Of a stretch of 64,000 nucleotides of DNA, positions 7,833 through 17,489 are shown one piece after another. The DNA is from Mycobacterium pinniadriaticum (lineage in GTDB: Bacteria; Actinomycetota; Actinomycetes; Mycobacteriales; Mycobacteriaceae): contig NZ_JAPJDO010000004.1 in the NCBI RefSeq assembly GCF_026242045.1, forward strand, positions 124,001 through 188,000, read 5' to 3'. Each line of letters starts with the position of its first letter. Position 1 is the first letter of the stretch. Under the pieces are notes generated by a model. The model was not told where the DNA came from and made no database searches. It was given only the letters and a program-made list of their open reading frames with translations. Made by a program: the position numbers and the translations under genes.

Positions 7833-9184
7833 TGGCCGGACTGTTGGCCTACGCGAGCTACCTGCCGGCGTTCCGACTCGCGGGGTCCGACATCGGGACT
7901 CCCAAGCGGGACCGCGTCGTCGCGAGCTACGACGAGGACTCGACCACGATGGCGGTGGCCGCGGCTGCGCAGGCGTTGCGCGGCCGCCCCACACCCTCAG
8001 CGGTGTACTTCGCCACCTCCAGCCCGGCGTACGCCGACAAGACCAATGCTGCGGCGATCCATGCAGCGCTTGACCTGGCCCCCGAGGTGTTCGCCGCGGA
8101 TCTGTGTGGTTCGGGCCGTAGTGGATTCGCTGCGATCCGCACTGCGGCGGCAGGCGGGGGATTGGCAGTCTGCGCTGACGTTCGGGTCGGCCGTCCCGGC
8201 TCGGCTGACGAGAAACTGGGGGGCGACGGCGCGGCGGCCCTGGTGTTCGGTGACGGACCCGTCATCGCCGAGGTGCTGGCCACCGCGGCACTGACCGACG
8301 AATTCCTGGACCGCTGGCGGATGCCCACCGAGATCACCGGCCGGCAATGGGAGGAGCGGTTCGGCACCCAGCGCTACTCCGCGCTCGTCCGGGCCGCCAC
8401 CGAGCAGGCCCTGGATGGCGCCGGGGTGATCGAGGCCGACCACGTCGTGGTGGTGTGCCCCAACGCCGGAATCGTCAAGGCTGCGGGAGCTCTGGTCAAG
8501 GGTCGCAAGACGATCAGGTCCTCGCCGGTCGGGTATAGCGGCGCCGCCGATGCGGCGATCGCGCTGTGCGACGTGCTCGATATCGCCGAGCCCGGTGACA
8601 CCATCCTGCTGGTGTCGGCCACCGATGGCTGTGATGCGATGGTGCTGCGCGCCCACGCCGCATTGCAGGACGCTCGCCAGCAACGCACCGTCACCGAGCA
8701 ACGCGCCGGTGGCATCCCCGCCGACTACCTGAAGTACCTGTCCTGGCGAGTTCTGGTCGAATTCGAGCCACCCCGGCGCCCGGAACCCGAGAAGCCGGCG
8801 GGTCCGCCGTCGGCGCGCGGGCTGGAGTGGAAGTTCGGCCTCACCGGCACCCGCTGCGATGAGTGTGGATTCGTCCACCTGCCACCGTTGCGGGTGTGCC
8901 GGCAGTGCGGATCGGCAGAACCGATGAGCATGGTCAGGGTCGCCGAGCTCGGTGCCACCGTGGTCACCTACACCGTCGATCGGCTTGCCTACTCACCGTC
9001 GCCTCCGATGGTTCAGGCCGTCGTCGATGTCGACGGCGGCGGCCGCTTCACCGTCGAAGTGGCCGACGTGGGGTCCCGCGAGATCCAGGTGGGGGACCGG
9101 GTCGGTTTCGCGTTCCGGCGGCTGTTCACCGCAGACGGGGTGCACAACTACTTCTGGAAGGCGGTGCTTCGCGATGGCCAGTAA
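7832..9184 (+). CDS. HMG-CoA-synthase-like protein fused to a DUF35 OB-fold domain
   Basis: 450 residues starting at ATG 7832 (TGATG overlap). Residues 1 to about 310 resemble the thiolase-fold HMG-CoA synthase/KAS III group, with a candidate active-site Cys in ADLCGSGRSG. From about 330 onward comes a DUF35 module: a zinc ribbon (CDEC ... CRQC) followed by an OB-fold. DUF35 proteins normally act as separate acyl-CoA-binding partners of thiolases (BbsA with BbsB, ChsH2 with Ltp2); here the partner is fused to a second condensing-enzyme domain. The next gene, a thiolase, is the probable complex partner. Confidence 0.85.
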   Translation: MAGLLAYASYLPAFRLAGSDIGTPKRDRVVASYDEDSTTMAVAAAAQALRGRPTPSAVYFATSSPAYADKTNAAAIHAALDLAPEVFAADLCGSGRSGFAAIRTAAAGGGLAVCADVRVGRPGSADEKLGGDGAAALVFGDGPVIAEVLATAALTDEFLDRWRMPTEITGRQWEERFGTQRYSALVRAATEQALDGAGVIEADHVVVVCPNAGIVKAAGALVKGRKTIRSSPVGYSGAADAAIALCDVLDIAEPGDTILLVSATDGCDAMVLRAHAALQDARQQRTVTEQRAGGIPADYLKYLSWRVLVEFEPPRRPEPEKPAGPPSARGLEWKFGLTGTRCDECGFVHLPPLRVCRQCGSAEPMSMVRVAELGATVVTYTVDRLAYSPSPPMVQAVVDVDGGGRFTVEVADVGSREIQVGDRVGFAFRRLFTADGVHNYFWKAVLRDGQ

Positions 9185-10376
9185 CGGGATCGCCGGGCGG
9201 GTTGCGGTTGTCGCGATGGGCTGCAGCCACTTCGGGGAACGTTTCGACACCTCGACCGAGGACCTCATCCTCGAGGCCTACCAGGAGTGCCTGTCCACCA
9301 CGGGCGGCCTGACCGGTGCCGACATCGACGCTTACTGGCTGGGCACCCTGAGCTCCGGAATGTCGGGCCTGACGCTGAGCCGCGCGCTCGGCAGCGACGA
9401 CAAGCCCGTCACCCGGGTGGAGAACATGTGTGCCTCGGGCTCGGAAGCATTCCGCAACGCCTGCTACGCCGTCGCCGCCGGCGCGTACGACATCGCGATG
9501 GCGGTCGGTGTCGAAAAGCTCAAGGACTCCGGATTCTCCGGGCTGCTGCGCCAGGACCCACCGGCCGACGGGACGGCTGCCGAGTTGTCGATGACGGCCC
9601 CAGCCGCGTTCTCACTGCTCGACCCGGCCTATTGCGCACGATTCGGCGTCCACCCCGACGAGATGCGGGACGCGATGACTCATGTCGCCTGGAAGAACCA
9701 CGACAACGGATCACGCAATCCGAAGGCGCAGTTTCGCAAGACTGTCGCCAAGGAGGCTATCGATGCCGCACCCAAGGTCGCCGGGCGGCTCGGGGTGTAC
9801 GACTGTTCGGGTGTCGCCGACGGCGCAGCGTGCGCATTGATCGTGCCCGCCGAGCGGGCACACGAATTCACTGATACGCCAATGTATGTCAATGCGTTGT
9901 CACTCGTCGCGGGCTCGACCCGGGGGACGACCGACCCCGGCTACGACTTCACCACGTTCCCAGAAGTTGTTCGGTCGGCCAAGGACGCCTATGCGCAGGC
10001 CGGCATCGACGACCCGGCCGTGCAGTTGTCGCTGGCCGAGGTACACGACTGCTTCACCCCGACCGAGATCGTCCTGATGGAGGACCTCGGGTTCGCCGAT
10101 CCCGGCCAGGCCTGGAAGGACGTGCTCGGCGGTGAGTTCGATGCCGACGGACGTCTGCCGGTCAACCCGGACGGTGGCCTGAAGAGCTTCGGTCACCCGG
10201 TCGGGGCCAGCGGCCTGCGCATGCTCTACGAGGCGTGGCTGCAGTTCCGCGGACAGGCCGGCGCCCGTCAGCTGACCGACCCGCACACCGCGCTCACCCA
10301 CAATCTCGGTGGCCGACCCGGCGGGTGCGTCTCATTCATCTCAGTAGTATCCCGCGAGCCGCGCTGCGGCTCTTGA
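9174..10376 (+). CDS. SCPx/lipid-transfer-type thiolase
   Basis: 400 residues from ATG 9174, which lies inside the end of the previous gene; longer readings are out-of-frame copies of that gene. The catalytic Cys is in ENMCASGSEAFRNA, followed by the HDCFTPTE motif, GHPVGASG with the active His, and a C-terminal GGRPGG. These are the residues of a working SCPx-type thiolase, in contrast to the Ltp2-like protein at 27123. With the DUF35 fusion it probably forms a heteromeric 3-ketoacyl-CoA thiolase for a bulky substrate, by analogy with benzoylsuccinyl-CoA thiolase BbsAB. Confidence 0.9.
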   Translation: MASNGIAGRVAVVAMGCSHFGERFDTSTEDLILEAYQECLSTTGGLTGADIDAYWLGTLSSGMSGLTLSRALGSDDKPVTRVENMCASGSEAFRNACYAVAAGAYDIAMAVGVEKLKDSGFSGLLRQDPPADGTAAELSMTAPAAFSLLDPAYCARFGVHPDEMRDAMTHVAWKNHDNGSRNPKAQFRKTVAKEAIDAAPKVAGRLGVYDCSGVADGAACALIVPAERAHEFTDTPMYVNALSLVAGSTRGTTDPGYDFTTFPEVVRSAKDAYAQAGIDDPAVQLSLAEVHDCFTPTEIVLMEDLGFADPGQAWKDVLGGEFDADGRLPVNPDGGLKSFGHPVGASGLRMLYEAWLQFRGQAGARQLTDPHTALTHNLGGRPGGCVSFISVVSREPRCGS

Positions 10377-10400
10377 CAATCGCCACAAGGAGAACCACCA

Positions 10401-11261
10401 ATGCCAGGATTGCAGGACCGTGCCGTCATCGTCACCGGAGCCGGAGGAGGACTGGGCCGAGCCTACGCGCGGTTCCTCGCCGCCAACGGAGCGTTGGTGG
10501 TGGTCAATGATCTCGGCGGTGCCAGGGACGGCTCGGGATCGGGCACCAGCATGGCCGACGCCGTCGTCGATGAGATCCGCGCCGACGGTGGCGTTGCCGT
10601 GGCCAACTACTCCTCGGTGGCCAACGCCGAGGGTGCTGCCGAGATCGTCGCCACCGCGCTGGAGCACTTCGGCGCGGTGCACGGCATTGTCAGCAATGCG
10701 GGCATCCTTCGCGACGGTGCATTCCACAAGATGACGGACGAGAATTGGGACACCGTTCTGCAGGTGCACCTGGGCGGCGGCTACCACGTCATCCACGCGG
10801 CCTGGCCGCACCTGCGGGAGCAGGGATTCGGCCGGATCGTCGTCGCCACCTCGACCAGCGGGCTGTACGGCAACTTCGGGCAGGCCAACTACGGGGCCGC
10901 CAAAGCGGGGCTGGTCGGACTGATCAACACGCTGGCCATCGAAGGGGCGAAGTACAACATCACCGCCAATGCGATTGCGCCACTGGCCGCCACCCGAATG
11001 ACCGCCGACATCGCGCCCCAGGAAGTTCTCGACAAGCTCGATCCCGAACTCGTTGCACCGGCCGTCGGCTACCTGCTCTCTGAACAGAATCACGACACCG
11101 GCTCGGTGTTCGTGGTCGGGGGCGGACTGGTGCAACGGGTTGCCCAGTTCCAGAACGACGGTGTCACGTTCACGGCCCCGCCGAGCTTGGAGCAGATCAC
11201 CGACCGCTGGTCCGAGATCAGCGACATGAGCCAGGCGAAGCTGGGTACCAACCCGGTATGA
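10401..11261 (+). CDS. SDR, MFE-2-like 3-hydroxyacyl-CoA dehydrogenase
   Basis: 286 residues with AAGGAG well placed before ATG 10401. It has the TGAGGGLGRAYA cofactor motif, the extended VNDLGGARDGSG loop seen in the peroxisomal multifunctional enzyme type 2 dehydrogenase, catalytic Ser (ATSTSGLYG) and YGAAK. The C-terminal helix region (about 240-286) resembles the MFE-2 linker but no hydratase domain follows. Likely role is NAD-dependent oxidation of a 3-hydroxyacyl-CoA to feed the thiolases upstream. Confidence 0.87.
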   Translation: MPGLQDRAVIVTGAGGGLGRAYARFLAANGALVVVNDLGGARDGSGSGTSMADAVVDEIRADGGVAVANYSSVANAEGAAEIVATALEHFGAVHGIVSNAGILRDGAFHKMTDENWDTVLQVHLGGGYHVIHAAWPHLREQGFGRIVVATSTSGLYGNFGQANYGAAKAGLVGLINTLAIEGAKYNITANAIAPLAATRMTADIAPQEVLDKLDPELVAPAVGYLLSEQNHDTGSVFVVGGGLVQRVAQFQNDGVTFTAPPSLEQITDRWSEISDMSQAKLGTNPV

Positions 11262-12871
11262 GCGTCGGCACTCAGCTCGCCTACTGGCAGGCCGACCGCT
11301 CCACCGAGCTGGTTGACCTGACGGTAGGCGAACTGCTGGCCCAACAATCCACCCGCCACCCTTACCGCACGGCACTGATCGGTACCCGCCATGGCACGGC
11401 GACGCGGGACAGACTGACATACGGAGAAGTGTTCGTCGAGGCGTGCCGGGTTGCGACCGCGCTGACCAGGTTGACCGACCGAGGCAGCCACATCGCGCTG
11501 TGGGCACCGAATGTCCTCGAGTGGCCCATCATCCAGTACGGTGCCGCATTCGCCGGCATGGTGCTGGTGGCCCTCAACCCCGCGCTCACCGAGGACGACT
11601 TGCACTACGCCGTATCGCATTCCGGATCGACGATCCTGCTGCATGCAGATACCGACCGCGACCATCCGATGGCAGAAGTGGCCGCTCGGGTGGGCGCCCG
11701 GGTTTCCGGCCTTCGGTGCATCTCGTTGTCCGACACATCGCTTTGGTGTGCCGACGAAGTCGATCCCGCGGCACTCGACGACGGGGACTGTGGCACCGAC
11801 GCGATCGCCATGCTGCAATACACCTCGGGCACCACCGGCCGGCCCAAAGGTGTAGCGCTGAGGCACCGCTCGCTGGTCAACGTCGCCAAACTCACCGTCG
11901 AAGCTGCGGCGCTTCCCGATCACCCGGTGTGCCTGAATCCGCTGCCGATGTTTCATACGGCCGGATGCGTCATCGGCACCCTGGGCCCACTCTGGGCGGC
12001 AGGCACCGTGGTCCTGCCCGAACGATTCTCCGCAGGCCCGGTGCTCGATATGTTGAGCGAAGAAGCGGTTCAGGTCCTGTTCTACGTTCCCGCCGTGTTG
12101 TCGGCACTGGTGGCCCATCAGCGGACCAGCGACCGGCCGGCCCCGCAGCTCGCCGTGATCATGGGCGGAGCTTCCCCGGTGGACGCCCAGCTCATCGATG
12201 AGGCCACCGTGCTGTTCGGTGCGAACGTCTACAACCTCTACGGCCAAACCGAACTCGCGCCGGTGCTCAGCCTGACGCGGCCAACCGATGACCTCGAGGA
12301 CCGCCGCCGCACCGTAGGCCGCCCGTTACCGCAGGTGGATTGCAAGGTGATCGATCCGATGACGGGGGATGTGCTCCCCGCCGGGCAGGTCGGCGAACTC
12401 TGCGCTCGCGGGTACCAGCAGTTCGTTCACTACCTGCACGATCCCGATGCCACGTCGGCCGCGCTCGATGTGGACGGCTTCGTGCGCACCGGCGATCTCG
12501 GTGCCATGGATGAACGTGGCTACCTCACGATTACCGGTCGGCTCAAGGAGCTGATCATCCGCGGCGGCGAGAACATCGCGCCGGCACGTGTCGAAGATGT
12601 GCTCTCCGAGCATGATTCGGTGATCGACGCGGTCGTGGTCGGATTGCCCGACGACCGTCTCGGGGAGATCGTCGTGGCCGTTCTGAAGATCTCGCACTAC
12701 GCTCCGGGTCTCAAGGACGCTCTGATCGGCCACGCACAGGGCAGGCTCGCCCGCCACGAAGTGCCGGTCCGCTGGTTTGTCGCCGAACAGATCCCCGTCA
12801 CACCGACGGGCAAGGTTCAACGGTTCGCGGTGCGGGACGAGATCCTGCAGGGCCGGATAGCCGAATTGTGA
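11258..12871 (+). CDS. AMP-forming acyl-CoA synthetase (ligase)
   Basis: 537 residues of the ANL superfamily. The P-loop-like motif YTSGTTGRPKG, NLYGQTEL, RTGDLG, the hinge GRLKELIIRGGENI and the catalytic Lys in TPTGKVQRF are all present. ATGA overlap with the SDR. It activates a carboxylic acid with ATP and CoA; length and motifs fit FadD3/aryl or medium-to-long acyl enzymes, and the substrate is not readable. Confidence 0.9.
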   Translation: MSVGTQLAYWQADRSTELVDLTVGELLAQQSTRHPYRTALIGTRHGTATRDRLTYGEVFVEACRVATALTRLTDRGSHIALWAPNVLEWPIIQYGAAFAGMVLVALNPALTEDDLHYAVSHSGSTILLHADTDRDHPMAEVAARVGARVSGLRCISLSDTSLWCADEVDPAALDDGDCGTDAIAMLQYTSGTTGRPKGVALRHRSLVNVAKLTVEAAALPDHPVCLNPLPMFHTAGCVIGTLGPLWAAGTVVLPERFSAGPVLDMLSEEAVQVLFYVPAVLSALVAHQRTSDRPAPQLAVIMGGASPVDAQLIDEATVLFGANVYNLYGQTELAPVLSLTRPTDDLEDRRRTVGRPLPQVDCKVIDPMTGDVLPAGQVGELCARGYQQFVHYLHDPDATSAALDVDGFVRTGDLGAMDERGYLTITGRLKELIIRGGENIAPARVEDVLSEHDSVIDAVVVGLPDDRLGEIVVAVLKISHYAPGLKDALIGHAQGRLARHEVPVRWFVAEQIPVTPTGKVQRFAVRDEILQGRIAEL

Positions 12872-14526
12872 GCACCGCCATCGATCTGCGTCGGGACGCG
12901 CTGCGGGCGCAGTTCCCGGTGTGGCAGCCGATGCCCCTGGCTGACTGGCTAGATCGCTGCGCGGCGCGTTTCGCCGAACGGCCCTTCGTCATCACCGATG
13001 AGGTGACGCTGAGCTATCGGCAAGTGGCCGACGAGTCCGAGCTGCTGGCATCCGGGCTGGCCGCTCTCGGGGTCGTGCCGGGCGACCGCGTCGGGATGGT
13101 GATCGCGAATTGCGCGGAGTTCGTCACGGTGAAGTTCGCCATCGCACGGCTCGGCGCCATCGCGGTCCCGTTCAACTACCTCTACCGGCAGGACGAACTG
13201 CGCTATGTCCTGGCCGATTCGGGCTGCCGGGTGGTCGTGACGATGAGCCGGTTCGGTCACCTCGACTACGGATCCATGCTCGACGGCATCGTCCCAGGAT
13301 GGGATGGACCGGGTTTCGCCGACCGGCCGGTCAAGGTGGATGACCCCCTGTCGACGGTTCGGGCGGTGGTCCTCACCGGCCCCGACACGGTTGCCCCACG
13401 TCCAGGCGCACTGTGCCTGGACGATGTCATGGAATCGGGATGTCCTCCAACGTCGGTCACTCCGGACGCTCCGGCGGACATGCTCTACACCTCGGGCAGC
13501 ACCGGCTTTCCCAAAGGTGTCGTGACGTCCCACGATGCGGTGCTGCGAACGGCCTATGCGTCCGCGCTCACCCGGGCCTACCAGGACGGCAGGCGAATTC
13601 TGTTCTCACTGCCCTGCTATCACATGTTCGCCTATATCGAAGGCCTGCTGTCGGCGATGTTCGTCGGGGGTGCGGTGATCCTGCAGCCGACATTCAGCGC
13701 TGAGGGCTACTTCGCGGGCATCGAAGAGCATGCTGCGAACGACATGCTGTGTGTCCCCACGATGGCGCTGGCGATGGTCGAAAGCCCGGCACGCCGTGAC
13801 TTCGATCTGAGTTCGCTGCGAGCAGTGCTGTGCGGATCGGCCCCCGCGCCGATCAGGTTGTGGCAGCAGATCCGAGACGAGTTGGGCGTCAAGGAGATCG
13901 TCACCGGTTACGGCATGACCGAGTGCGGCGGTGCGATGGCGCTGACACTGCCCGAGGATCCGCTGACCCGCTGTGCCGAGACGGTGGGTCGCCCCAAAAT
14001 CGCCGGCACCGCCGGCGTCGACGGCAGCGATGCGTTGGTCGTGTACGACACCGTCGACGGCGAGCTCGTCTCCCGCGGTCCCACGACGATGATCGGCTAC
14101 TGGAATCGGCCGCAGGACACTGCCGCGGCACTCCGGGACGGCTGGTTGCACTCGGGAGATCTCGGCTCGGTCGGGGCCGACGGGTACCTGCGGGTCACCG
14201 GTCGCAGCAAGGAGCTGTACAAGAGTGGCGGCGAACTGGTCATGCCGAAGGAGATCGAGGACCTGCTGGCCGCCTACGACGACATCAGCCAGGTGTTCGC
14301 GATCGGCCTGACCGACGACCGGTGGGGCGAGATCGGTTGTGTTGTCGTCGTTCCGGTTCCCGGGGCCTCGCTGACCGAAGACGAGGTCTTGGCTCGATGC
14401 CGCACTCGGCTGGCCCGGTTCAAGGTGCCCAAGAAGGTCGTGCTGTGCACCGCCGAACAGTTGCCCACAACGGCGACCGGCAAGGTGCAGAAGTTCCGCC
14501 TCGTGGACCAGCTCCAGGGGCGTTGA
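12868..14526 (+). CDS. AMP-forming acyl-CoA synthetase, second copy
   Basis: 552 residues, GTG start overlapping the previous stop. ANL motifs are YTSGSTGFPKG, GYGMTECGG, HSGDLG, GRSKELYKSGGE and TATGKVQKF. It is clearly diverged from the preceding ligase, so the two probably activate different acids, for example the starting acid and a later ring- or side-chain-derived acid. It closes the 12-gene operon and converges on the MaoC gene with only 4 bases between stops. Confidence 0.9.
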   Translation: MSTAIDLRRDALRAQFPVWQPMPLADWLDRCAARFAERPFVITDEVTLSYRQVADESELLASGLAALGVVPGDRVGMVIANCAEFVTVKFAIARLGAIAVPFNYLYRQDELRYVLADSGCRVVVTMSRFGHLDYGSMLDGIVPGWDGPGFADRPVKVDDPLSTVRAVVLTGPDTVAPRPGALCLDDVMESGCPPTSVTPDAPADMLYTSGSTGFPKGVVTSHDAVLRTAYASALTRAYQDGRRILFSLPCYHMFAYIEGLLSAMFVGGAVILQPTFSAEGYFAGIEEHAANDMLCVPTMALAMVESPARRDFDLSSLRAVLCGSAPAPIRLWQQIRDELGVKEIVTGYGMTECGGAMALTLPEDPLTRCAETVGRPKIAGTAGVDGSDALVVYDTVDGELVSRGPTTMIGYWNRPQDTAAALRDGWLHSGDLGSVGADGYLRVTGRSKELYKSGGELVMPKEIEDLLAAYDDISQVFAIGLTDDRWGEIGCVVVVPVPGASLTEDEVLARCRTRLARFKVPKKVVLCTAEQLPTTATGKVQKFRLVDQLQGR

Positions 14527-14530
14527 TCGC

Positions 14531-14983
14531 TCACGCCTGGTACCGGACTATGGATTCGATCACCGCAGCCGGTTTCTCGACTCCGTCGATCTCGATCGTG
14601 GTGACCATAGTCGCCTGCACTGCTTCCCCGACCGCGGCGACGTCGGCGATCCGGCTGCGGCCTCGGACCCGTGCTCCCACTGGAACCGGGGCGATGAAGC
14701 GAATCGTGTTGAAGCCGTAGTTGATCGCAGTCGTGACGTCCTCGATGCGGTATTGCTCCTCCATGAAGCGCGGTAGCAGCGACAGCGTCAGCAGGCCGTG
14801 TGCGATGGTGCCGCCGAATGGCCCATCGGCAGCCCGCGGAGGATCGGTGTGGATCCACTGGTGGTCGTCCGTCGCGTCGGCGAACATGTCGACACGGTCC
14901 TGGGTGATTTCGACCCAATCGGTCGGCCCCAGTTCCCGACCGGCGGCGGTTTCGAACTCGGCGAGTCCAGCGAATATCTCCAT
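14531..14983 (-). CDS. MaoC-like (R)-enoyl-CoA hydratase, HtdZ/NodN type
   Basis: 150 residues, the size of mycobacterial Rv0130 (HtdZ). The start is ATG 14983, preceded by AGAAGGATCA; longer readings add non-family sequence. The hydratase-2 motif FADATDDHQWIHTDP supplies the catalytic Asp and His, and FGGTIAHG completes the hotdog active site. It lies 52 bases downstream of the membrane-protein gene 15036-15794 on the same strand, so the two are likely one transcript. Role: hydration of a trans-2-enoyl-CoA, which could make up for the atypical crotonases in the operon facing it. Confidence 0.88.
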   Translation of the reverse strand: MEIFAGLAEFETAAGRELGPTDWVEITQDRVDMFADATDDHQWIHTDPPRAADGPFGGTIAHGLLTLSLLPRFMEEQYRIEDVTTAINYGFNTIRFIAPVPVGARVRGRSRIADVAAVGEAVQATMVTTIEIDGVEKPAAVIESIVRYQA

Positions 14984-15035
14984 TGATCCTTCTCGAGTGA
15001 TTCGTGTGAGCGCCCGATGAGGGGCCCGCATCCGG

Positions 15036-15794
15036 TCAGGCGGCGAGTGCCTCTGCTTGCTCGGCCTTGATCGCTCGCAGTAACCACACCGCATTGAACG
15101 CGAACTGAATAACGAAAACCGTTGCTGGAACCCAGAATACAAAGATCCCGTTCCAGGCGAACGGCCCCGACTTGAAGAACTGGAGCACGATGCCCGGGGT
15201 GAATACGATTGGTGCCCAGATGTTCAGGTAGGCCAGCCAGCGGGGGAGGATCGGTCGTGTGGCTTTGTCGCAGAGGATGGCGAATGCGAACGCGAAATTC
15301 TGGACCATGAATGGAGGCCAGGGCATGACCAGGAATATCCAGGACATGTCGTTGAGCATCAGGGTCAATTCCGGTGTCCGGTCCGGTCGGAACGCGGTCA
15401 CGGCAAAGAACATGGCGGGCACCAGGAACGTCAGGCACGCAAACGCCCCCGCGGCGAGCTGAGTGAAGACCACCGTCTGGTGAACACCGCGGATCCGCTG
15501 CATCTGCCCGGACATCAGCGCGGTGTAGGCCGCATAGAACATGCCGCTGAGCAACATGATTCCGGCGCCGAGCCGGATGCCGTTCGCATGCTGCTGGTAG
15601 TGCGCGACGATGTCGCTCACGCTCGATGACGGAGCCAGCGGCGGAATGAAGCCGGCGGCGATGAAAGCGCCGAAGAACAACAGCGGACAGATGATCCCGC
15701 TGATCGCGCAGATGCGTTGAAAAGTCATCTGGGGATTCACGAGTGCGGTCCCGTGGTCAACCTGGCTGCCGCCAGGACGCGTAGTGGTTGACAT
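15036..15794 (-). CDS. GPFAWxG-family membrane protein (copy A of 12)
   Basis: 252 residues; ATG 15794 chosen for its GAGGAGACGA ribosome site. A 28-residue soluble N-terminus precedes about six hydrophobic helices. The family landmarks are FIPPLAP after helix 1, AFRPDRTPELT before helix 4, LPRWLAYLNIW and FFKSGPFAWNG ahead of the last helix. First gene of a two-gene unit with the MaoC hydratase, divergent from the flavoprotein at 15879. Function unknown; integral membrane location is clear. Confidence 0.8.
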   Translation of the reverse strand: MSTTTRPGGSQVDHGTALVNPQMTFQRICAISGIICPLLFFGAFIAAGFIPPLAPSSSVSDIVAHYQQHANGIRLGAGIMLLSGMFYAAYTALMSGQMQRIRGVHQTVVFTQLAAGAFACLTFLVPAMFFAVTAFRPDRTPELTLMLNDMSWIFLVMPWPPFMVQNFAFAFAILCDKATRPILPRWLAYLNIWAPIVFTPGIVLQFFKSGPFAWNGIFVFWVPATVFVIQFAFNAVWLLRAIKAEQAEALAA

Positions 15795-15831
15795 TCGTCT
15801 CCTCGAGGTCCAGATTGTGACTGTGCTCATA

Positions 15832-15843
15832 TAGCAGGTGCTA
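15832..15843. promoter_or_regulatory. TAGCA-GG-TGCTA inverted repeat between divergent genes
   Basis: A 12-bp site with perfect 5-bp arms in the 84-bp region shared by the membrane protein at 15036-15794 (minus) and the flavoprotein at 15879 (plus). The position, between both start codons, suits a dimeric TetR-type repressor; the nearest candidate regulators are at 19194 and 19828. Binding is inferred. Confidence 0.35.
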
Positions 15844-15878
15844 AACATACAAGTGTGAAGCCGAGGAAGGAAGAGTGG

Positions 15879-17489
15879 ATGTCGCGGGACGATCCCCAAG
15901 CTGACGTTCTGATCGTGGGCGCGGGCCACAACGGCCTGACGGCGGGGTGTTACCTGGCACGCGCGGGTCTCAAGGTGCTCGTGGTCGAGTCGTCGCCTGC
16001 GGTGGGTGGCATGACCTCGACAAATACGGTCCTGGCCGGGGCGCCTCAACACCGGATCAACGAGGGTGCGATGGACTCGTCACTGTGGCGAACCACCACG
16101 ATCGCACGCGACCTGGATCTTGCTCGCTACGGGCTGCGCGAACTGGATATCGGTACGCCCTACGCCTTCCTCGACGGCGACGGCAGCTCGCTGTGCATCC
16201 ACCGGGATCCGGTCCGCACGGCCGAGGAGGTTGGGCGCTTCAACCGGGCGGACGGCCGCGCCTACCTGGAACTGGCCAACGCACTCGAGGCGGCGATGAA
16301 CATCGCCGTGCCGTACATGAACAGCAATCCGTTGCGGCCGGCACTGCCCGAGATCGCCAGTGGAGCCCTCCGGTCCGCGCGACATCCCCGGCGATTCGGG
16401 CCACTCACGGAGTTCTTGACCACCTCTCAAGCGGAGTTCATCGACAGCCGGTTTACCGACCATCGCATCAAATCGTTGTTGGCGGCCGTTCCGTGCTTCG
16501 CTCCGATCAGTGCTGACGGAACCGCTTGGGTCCTCATCTATTTCGGGCTGATCCACCGCGTCGGGGTCGGCCGGTTCCAGGGCGGGACCGGAGCCGTCAC
16601 GGACGCGCTGGCCAGATGCTTTGCCGACGCCGGTGGGTCGGTCAGGCTCGATGCCCCGGTCGAATCCCTTGTGATTCGGGGCGGGCGAGCGTGCGGCGTG
16701 CAACTGGAGTCCGGTGAGCAGATCTACGCGCGCAGTGTGGTGACCACCACCAATGCGGCCACGGTGCTGGGCCGCTGGCTACCGGACGGTGTACTGCCGG
16801 ATCGTCTCGCGCAGCGAGTGCCCTACATTCCTACCTCGTCCACCCACGCCTCGTCGTTCAAGATCGACATCGCATTGAGCGGTCGTGCCGAGTTGTCGAA
16901 TCATCAGATCAATCGTCGCGACGATGTAGACCTTCGGCGGCCGGCGCTGTGCTTGACAACGTTCGACGACCACGTCGCGGCATGGAGTGCGTGCGCGCGG
17001 GGGGCCGTCGCGGATCCGCTTCCCGGGTTTGCGATCCTGCCGACCGGGATGGACACGTCCCAAGCGCCTGACGGGCAGGACACCTTCTGGTTCTGGTCCG
17101 GCATTTCACCGGCGCACCCGGCGCGGCCCTGGCCGGAACTGGCCGGTCCGACCGCCCAGAGTGTCCTCGGTGATGTTGCGAAGTACATCGACGGGCTGGA
17201 GAAGCTCGAGATCGAGCGTCGGGTGATGACGCCCGAGGACATCGAAGCCCGGTTCCGTGCACCCGATGGCAACGTCTATCACGTCGATCCGATCGCCACC
17301 CGCTTTGGCCCCCTGCGGCCGCTGCGCGGTGCCGCCGGATATCGCACACCCGTCGATGGCCTGTTCCTCAGCGGGGCCAGCACCCATCCCAGTGCCGGAA
17401 TCTGCGGCATCCCAGGCCAGCAGGCCGCCCGTGCCGTCCTGCGCGCACGGAAGGGCTGGATGCCTCTGCGCGGCAGGGCATCCCGATGA
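15879..17489 (+). CDS. Phytoene-desaturase/PYROXD2-like FAD oxidoreductase
   Basis: 536 residues. ATG 15879 follows AGGAAGGAAGAG; a GTG at 15855 is possible but adds eight charged residues. The N-terminal dinucleotide site is VGAGHNGLTAG with the acceptor Glu at the end of beta-2 (VVES), and the C-terminal FAD segment is GLFLSGASTHPSAGI. Between them is the CrtI-type substrate domain. It is a recognisable paralogue of 20479-22098 (shared APQHxIN and YGLR motifs). Predicted FAD-dependent desaturation, isomerisation or dehydrogenation of a hydrophobic substrate. First gene of a five-gene run with two oxidase-like subunits. Confidence 0.85.
   Translation: MSRDDPQADVLIVGAGHNGLTAGCYLARAGLKVLVVESSPAVGGMTSTNTVLAGAPQHRINEGAMDSSLWRTTTIARDLDLARYGLRELDIGTPYAFLDGDGSSLCIHRDPVRTAEEVGRFNRADGRAYLELANALEAAMNIAVPYMNSNPLRPALPEIASGALRSARHPRRFGPLTEFLTTSQAEFIDSRFTDHRIKSLLAAVPCFAPISADGTAWVLIYFGLIHRVGVGRFQGGTGAVTDALARCFADAGGSVRLDAPVESLVIRGGRACGVQLESGEQIYARSVVTTTNAATVLGRWLPDGVLPDRLAQRVPYIPTSSTHASSFKIDIALSGRAELSNHQINRRDDVDLRRPALCLTTFDDHVAAWSACARGAVADPLPGFAILPTGMDTSQAPDGQDTFWFWSGISPAHPARPWPELAGPTAQSVLGDVAKYIDGLEKLEIERRVMTPEDIEARFRAPDGNVYHVDPIATRFGPLRPLRGAAGYRTPVDGLFLSGASTHPSAGICGIPGQQAARAVLRARKGWMPLRGRASR

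Noticed and set aside
10341..11507. Minus-strand open frame of 388 codons across the SDR and ligase genes
   Set aside because: Antisense to two clear genes, low-complexity Arg/Gly-rich translation, no ribosome site.
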